Source of the DNA: Mesorhizobium sp. LMG 17147
GTDB lineage: Bacteria; Pseudomonadota; Alphaproteobacteria; Rhizobiales; Rhizobiaceae
Direction of reading: 5' to 3'
Assembly (NCBI RefSeq): GCF_024297145.1
Contig: NZ_JANCTC010000018.1
Coordinates: forward strand, 28,160 to 92,159
Length of the DNA: 64,000 nucleotides
How positions within the stretch are numbered: the first letter of the stretch is position 1; every line of letters starts with the position of its first letter. The notes below the pieces were generated by a model. That model saw only the letters and a program-made list of their open reading frames with translations. It was not told the DNA's origin and did no database searches. Position numbers and translations under genes: made by a program. Shown here piece after piece: positions 61,346 to 64,000 of this stretch.

Positions 61346-61409
61346 TTATGTGGCGGAGGCAAGCTGGGTTTGGCCGGTCCGAAGGGGTCAGGGCGGCTCC
61401 GCCACATAA
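61346..61409. repeat. 13-bp inverted repeat at the end of the recombinase unit
   Basis: TTATGTGGCGGAG at 61346-61358 and its exact complement at 61397-61409 enclose 38 bp. The repeat lies directly after the recombinase stop, and the IS66 tnpB sequence breaks off at its right arm. This fits the terminal or recombination site of the recombinase element. Confidence 0.65.
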
Positions 61410-61543
61410 TCTCGCCCGACGCATAAATGCGGATCCCGGCCCAATGTCTCCTGAACCTGCAGAGCGAGACGCTGCATTCCGCGACGCATATCGGTCCGGC
61501 CCACCGCCAACCAGATCCGCACCTGGCTCGGGACCGGGATCAT
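61410..61543 (-). pseudogene. IS66-family tnpB, 5' fragment
   Basis: From the ATG at 61543 the minus strand reads MIPVPSQVRIWLAVGRTDMR then RGMQRLALQVQETLGRDPH, the standard beginning of the IS66 accessory protein TnpB. After about 45 codons homology stops at the inverted repeat at 61409. So a tyrosine-recombinase element interrupted or replaced the rest of the gene. Confidence 0.75.
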
Positions 61544-61770
61544 GAAACGCCCCGCGCCTTCACCATCGCCGCTGCCAGTGTTGGCGGCGTGGTCAGTGGA
61601 ATCCGCAGCCGCACCTTGCCGGCGACCTCCAGCTCGATCACCACTGGCGGCGGGAGCGGCTGGGCGCGTTCGTCAAGAACGTCTTCAGTTGCCGGCTGCC
61701 CGGTCTCAGGTCGAAACAGCTTGTTGCGCCAGTATCGGCTGCTGGGGCGCGACGCTGTTCGCTGTGTCAC
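61540..61770 (-). pseudogene. IS66-family tnpA, 3' fragment
   Basis: The C-terminal end of the IS66 TnpA-type helper: YWRNKLFRPETGQ, then PVVIELEVAGKVRLRIPLTT and PPTLAAAMVKA. The stop overlaps the tnpB start, as in intact IS66 elements. The HTH-bearing N-terminus is missing. Confidence 0.6.
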
Positions 61771-61843
61771 AGGAAGAAAGGAAGGTCACCTTGGAGCTCA
61801 GGTAAGTCGCCCCTCGGGCTTTTTGCCTATGGCGGCAAAGGGC

Positions 61844-62317
61844 TCAAGCAAGCCCGAGCTTTTTCCTGAGCTCGGCGTTTTCTTTCCGGAGCCGGTCAGC
61901 GAGGAGCTTCTTCAGACGGGCGTTCTCTTCTTCAAGCTTCACAAGATCCTTGAGCTCATCGCTCTGTGTTGTCTGCCCAGCAGCCCTTTTCCAGTGATAG
62001 TACGTCTGTTCCGATATTCCAGCGTTCTGAACGGCTGCCTTGATACTCTCTCCCCGTCCGATCTGCTTCTCGATCTCGCCGAGCTTCTGGGCACGCTCGT
62101 TCTCAGAGTAATTTCTCCGCGCTGCCCGGACTGTAGGCGAAGCGATCGCTTTAGATGAAGACGCCTGAAGAGCCGAGCTGGCGGCTCTGGTTCGTATAGC
62201 ACCTGCGCGCTGCGCGGTCCGCTTCCGCGTCTTCGGCGCCTTTATATCGGGTGTCTGTTCCTTCACGGGCACCTCGCCTGCTGCCTGGGTTGCCTCAGTT
62301 TCCTTAAGGTTGGACAT
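61844..62317 (-). CDS. syrB: SyrB-like symbiotic regulator
   Basis: SyrB of Sinorhizobium meliloti is a repressor acting on the nod regulator gene syrM; homologues of about 150 residues occur in rhizobial symbiotic regions. This 157-residue protein has a basic, alanine-rich N-terminus (APKTRKRTAQRAGAIRTRAA). A transposase-type HTH follows (NYSENERAQKLGEIEKQIGR, SIKAAVQNAGISEQTYYHWK). The C-terminus is the leucine-zipper-like LVKLEEENARLKKLLADRL, ending ELRKKLGLA. The start at 62317 follows AGGGAG. Divergent from the nod box 1 kb to the right. Function is by family similarity. Confidence 0.75.
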   Translation of the reverse strand: MSNLKETEATQAAGEVPVKEQTPDIKAPKTRKRTAQRAGAIRTRAASSALQASSSKAIASPTVRAARRNYSENERAQKLGEIEKQIGRGESIKAAVQNAGISEQTYYHWKRAAGQTTQSDELKDLVKLEEENARLKKLLADRLRKENAELRKKLGLA

Positions 62318-62840
62318 CAGAAACTCCCTGCGATTTCAAACATCTATTCTAGCACGCAGCATCTAGAACTTATGGGCTTTGTCAACTGCGGCCACAAAAC
62401 CGTGCTCGCCAATGTCGCCGTCCGACGCGTTAACATGATGCCAGTAACTGCGGCAATGCAATCGGTTCGCAATCCGCAACAAAGAGTATCGGCTGGATGT
62501 GCACGACGCCCCAGTCTCTGAAACAGCGTAGCCGCCCGGTAAGAGCCGCTTTCAGTCTGCCTTAGAAACAAGGTGGTCGGTCGCCACTCCCGCGCATACT
62601 ATCCGTCTACTCTTGCTCCTCGCACGGCGCCAGGTCCTCGTCATCGATGCCGGGCAGCGTCGCAGCGGCTAAGCCAGCCACTCGCATTGCTCCCTGACAG
62701 GATGGTGCCGATCCTGCTGAGATCGCATGCTGGCGCGACGTTGCTTTGCAGCCACCGTCGCGCCTGCCCGTGAACTGTCCGCGCCTGTGGTCATGCTCGC
62801 CTTGACACCCTCGATGGGTCCATCCGGGATGGTCAACCAT
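62318..62840. other. Gene-free stretch
   Basis: About 520 bp upstream of syrB. It must hold the syrB promoter, but no element stands out and no gene is supported. Confidence 0.4.
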
Positions 62841-62960
62841 CCGGAACATAGCGGGCAGGCGGGCATCTTCACCAGCAGTCTCTGTGTCGCTCTCGTGGCG
62901 GCAAACAAGATCGAGGCTGGCGGGGTGATGATCAACGGTCCTCGAACCATCGATTTTGAT
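62841..62960 (+). pseudogene. Aldehyde dehydrogenase C-terminal remnant
   Basis: The open frame contains HSGQAGIFTSSLCVALVAAN followed by KIEAGGVMINGPRTIDFD, matching the late region of aldehyde dehydrogenases (QAGIFT, then A-N-x-I-x-A-G-G-V-x-I-N). Only about 40 residues are recognisable and the catalytic Cys/Glu regions are gone. The 380 bp to the nod box (62961-63341) show nothing else. Confidence 0.5.
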
Positions 62961-63341
62961 CGCGGTGGCCGTTCAGTGTGTTCAAACACGAGGCGCCGTT
63001 AGACGGCACCGCAGCATCATAGCGAAGTGCCATGCAGGACGACTCCCTGCAGCATCGTCTCGCGCAGCCAAACACTTGCCGGATCACTGTTGTGAACGGC
63101 CGGGCGTTTGACGGCCTGTGACGCGAAAAGGCAACGGAAGATCTAGCATTTATGGGGGAAATGTTTTTCGGAGTGCTTGACCAGAAGGAAGGGCATGACT
63201 GCCTATTGCCCGACCCGGCAAGGCCGCACTCATGACCGGCTGGGCTCATCCTGCATGCCGCGCCCGTGAGGTTACTTGTCGGAAGTGCGTCGAGCACAAC
63301 GACGAGATGTAGTTCACGATCTTTGAAACGCGTGGTCAACT

Positions 63342-63390
63342 ATCCAAAGTGTGGATGCCTTTCATCGAAACAAACGATTTCATCAATGTT
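63342..63390 (+). promoter_or_regulatory. nod box (NodD-binding promoter)
   Basis: A 49-bp stretch fits the nod box: ATCC-A...GTGTGGATG at 63342-63356, then ATCGAAACAA at 63363-63372, then CGATTTCATCAATG at 63374-63387. Spacing of the blocks matches the rhizobial consensus. It directs transcription rightwards, towards the nodA remnant and nodF. NodD with plant flavonoids would activate it. Confidence 0.85.
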
Positions 63391-63489
63391 GTGGAATCCT
63401 GCATGGGCAGAAGCACCTGACGCACACCGATGCCCCACTGCCTCATGGCGTGGCGAGCGTCTTAAGAACTGCCCGAAAGGAGAACTTTC

Positions 63490-63741
63490 ATGCGCTCTAC
63501 CGGGCAGTGGAGTGCTGGGAAAGGGAGTTGCAACTGACCGGCCATGTCAAACTGTCCGACTTCTTCCGAGCCTATGGACAGACTGGGAACCTTCCACGCA
63601 AAGTCATTCGAAAGCGGCCGCAGTTGGGCCGGCGCGAGACCGGAAGCCCGCGCAATCGGCTACGACGCGCACGGTGTAGCGGCTCACATCGTCATACTGC
63701 ACCTACGCCACACACCGGCCGGACCTGATCCGGCTTTATGA
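63490..63741 (+). pseudogene. nodA: nodA remnant (Nod-factor acyltransferase), frameshifted and truncated
   Basis: NodA attaches the fatty acid to the chitin-oligosaccharide backbone of Nod factors. Here the ATG at 63490, behind AAGGAGAA, starts MRSTGQWS. The next frame continues CWERELQLTGHVKLSDFFRA, YGQTGN. A third frame follows with FHAKSFESGRSWAGARPEAR and AIGYDAHGVAAHIVIL. Two indels break it and the C-terminal half of the roughly 195-residue protein is missing. It lies 100 bp behind the nod box, in the leader of nodF. A functional nodA must be elsewhere if the strain nodulates. Confidence 0.78.
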
Positions 63742-63853
63742 GCATTGGGCTTTGTCAGTCGCACAAGCGTGGTGGCTATTTTCGCGAGGCGGCGCGCCTC
63801 AGGAACGGAGCCGCGTCCAGGTCGAAACGCTGGAAAGAAAGATAGGAAACAGA

Positions 63854-64000
63854 ATGGCCGATCAATTCGCAATGGACGTCATTGCCCTGATCAAGAAACG
63901 CGCCGAGTCGGAGAGCGGTGAGGGAATGCCTGCGTCATTCGTCGGCGAGATAACAATCGCCACGGAACTGGACGCGCTCGGGTTCGATTCGCTGGGTTTG
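63854..64000 (+). CDS. nodF: NodF acyl carrier protein, 3' partial
   Basis: NodF is a specialised acyl carrier protein; with NodE it makes the polyunsaturated fatty acid of host-specific Nod factors. The first 49 residues are present: MADQFAMDVIALIKKRAESE, then VGEITIATELDALGFDSLGL. The DSL serine (residue 46) is the phosphopantetheine attachment site. The start at 63854 follows GATAGGAAACAG. The gene runs out of the window; nodE would be expected next. It is driven by the nod box 460 bp upstream. Confidence 0.88.
   Translation, partial: MADQFAMDVIALIKKRAESESGEGMPASFVGEITIATELDALGFDSLGL

Noticed and set aside
61427..62158. 243-codon plus-strand frame
   Set aside because: Lies opposite the IS66 fragments and syrB, all of which have recognisable protein motifs on the minus strand.

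Overview
The window looks like chromosome or symbiosis-island DNA of a nodulating rhizobium, most likely Mesorhizobium or a close relative. The evidence is a partial nodF at the right edge behind a nod box, a nodA remnant between them, a syrB-type regulator, a decayed NopD-like Ulp1/C48 effector, GC-rich codon use, Rhizobiales families (DUF1403, DUF1612, pRiA4b ORF-3) and many IS remnants. No rRNA or CRISPR was seen.

Layout. 1-1.06 kb: C-terminal part of the K+ transporter Kup. 1.3-3.6 kb: small hypothetical genes, DUF1403 and a frameshifted ScpB-like gene. 3.9-25.2 kb: a defence-type island. It holds a SMODS nucleotidyltransferase/SLATT pair, DUF4238, a TIR protein, a tRNA-like gene with an oversized anticodon loop, an HTH protein, DUF3800, DUF2130, a frameshifted nuclease/STAND ATPase, a dead ISKra4 transposase, and a divergent module of GrpB + 4TM facing CD-NTase(AGS-C) + 4TM + CD-NTase. 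It ends with two HEPN-like genes, a second DUF4238 gene and a decayed Shedu-like gene. 25.3-31.1 kb: effector remnant, S46 peptidase, amidohydrolase fragment and a complete IS256-family element with an 8-bp target duplication. 31.3-42 kb: an organosulfur operon (msuE, sfnG, a branched-chain-type ABC transporter, sfnB, ssuD, broken FAD oxidoreductase). 42-46.6 kb: gene remnants. 46.6-53 kb: gltD and gltB, on the minus strand. 53.3-59.3 kb: thioredoxin protein, cysteine synthase remnant, TauD-type dioxygenase, a ruined copper-handling cluster and an Ntn hydrolase. 59.5-64 kb: IS110, tyrosine recombinase and IS66 remnants, syrB, nod box, nodA remnant, nodF.

How the genes work together. The sulfur operon would import organosulfur compounds and release sulfite using FMNH2; the TauD-type gene at 55.9 kb serves a similar purpose. 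GltBD assimilates ammonium. The nucleotidyltransferase and membrane-effector genes resemble CBASS-type abortive infection modules. The right end belongs to Nod-factor synthesis under NodD control.

Many reading frames are broken by single-base shifts. These may be true pseudogenes in a decaying island, or in part sequence errors; this cannot be settled from the sequence alone. A repeat present in three copies (43.3, 53.1 and 59.5 kb) brackets gltBD and the copper remnants.
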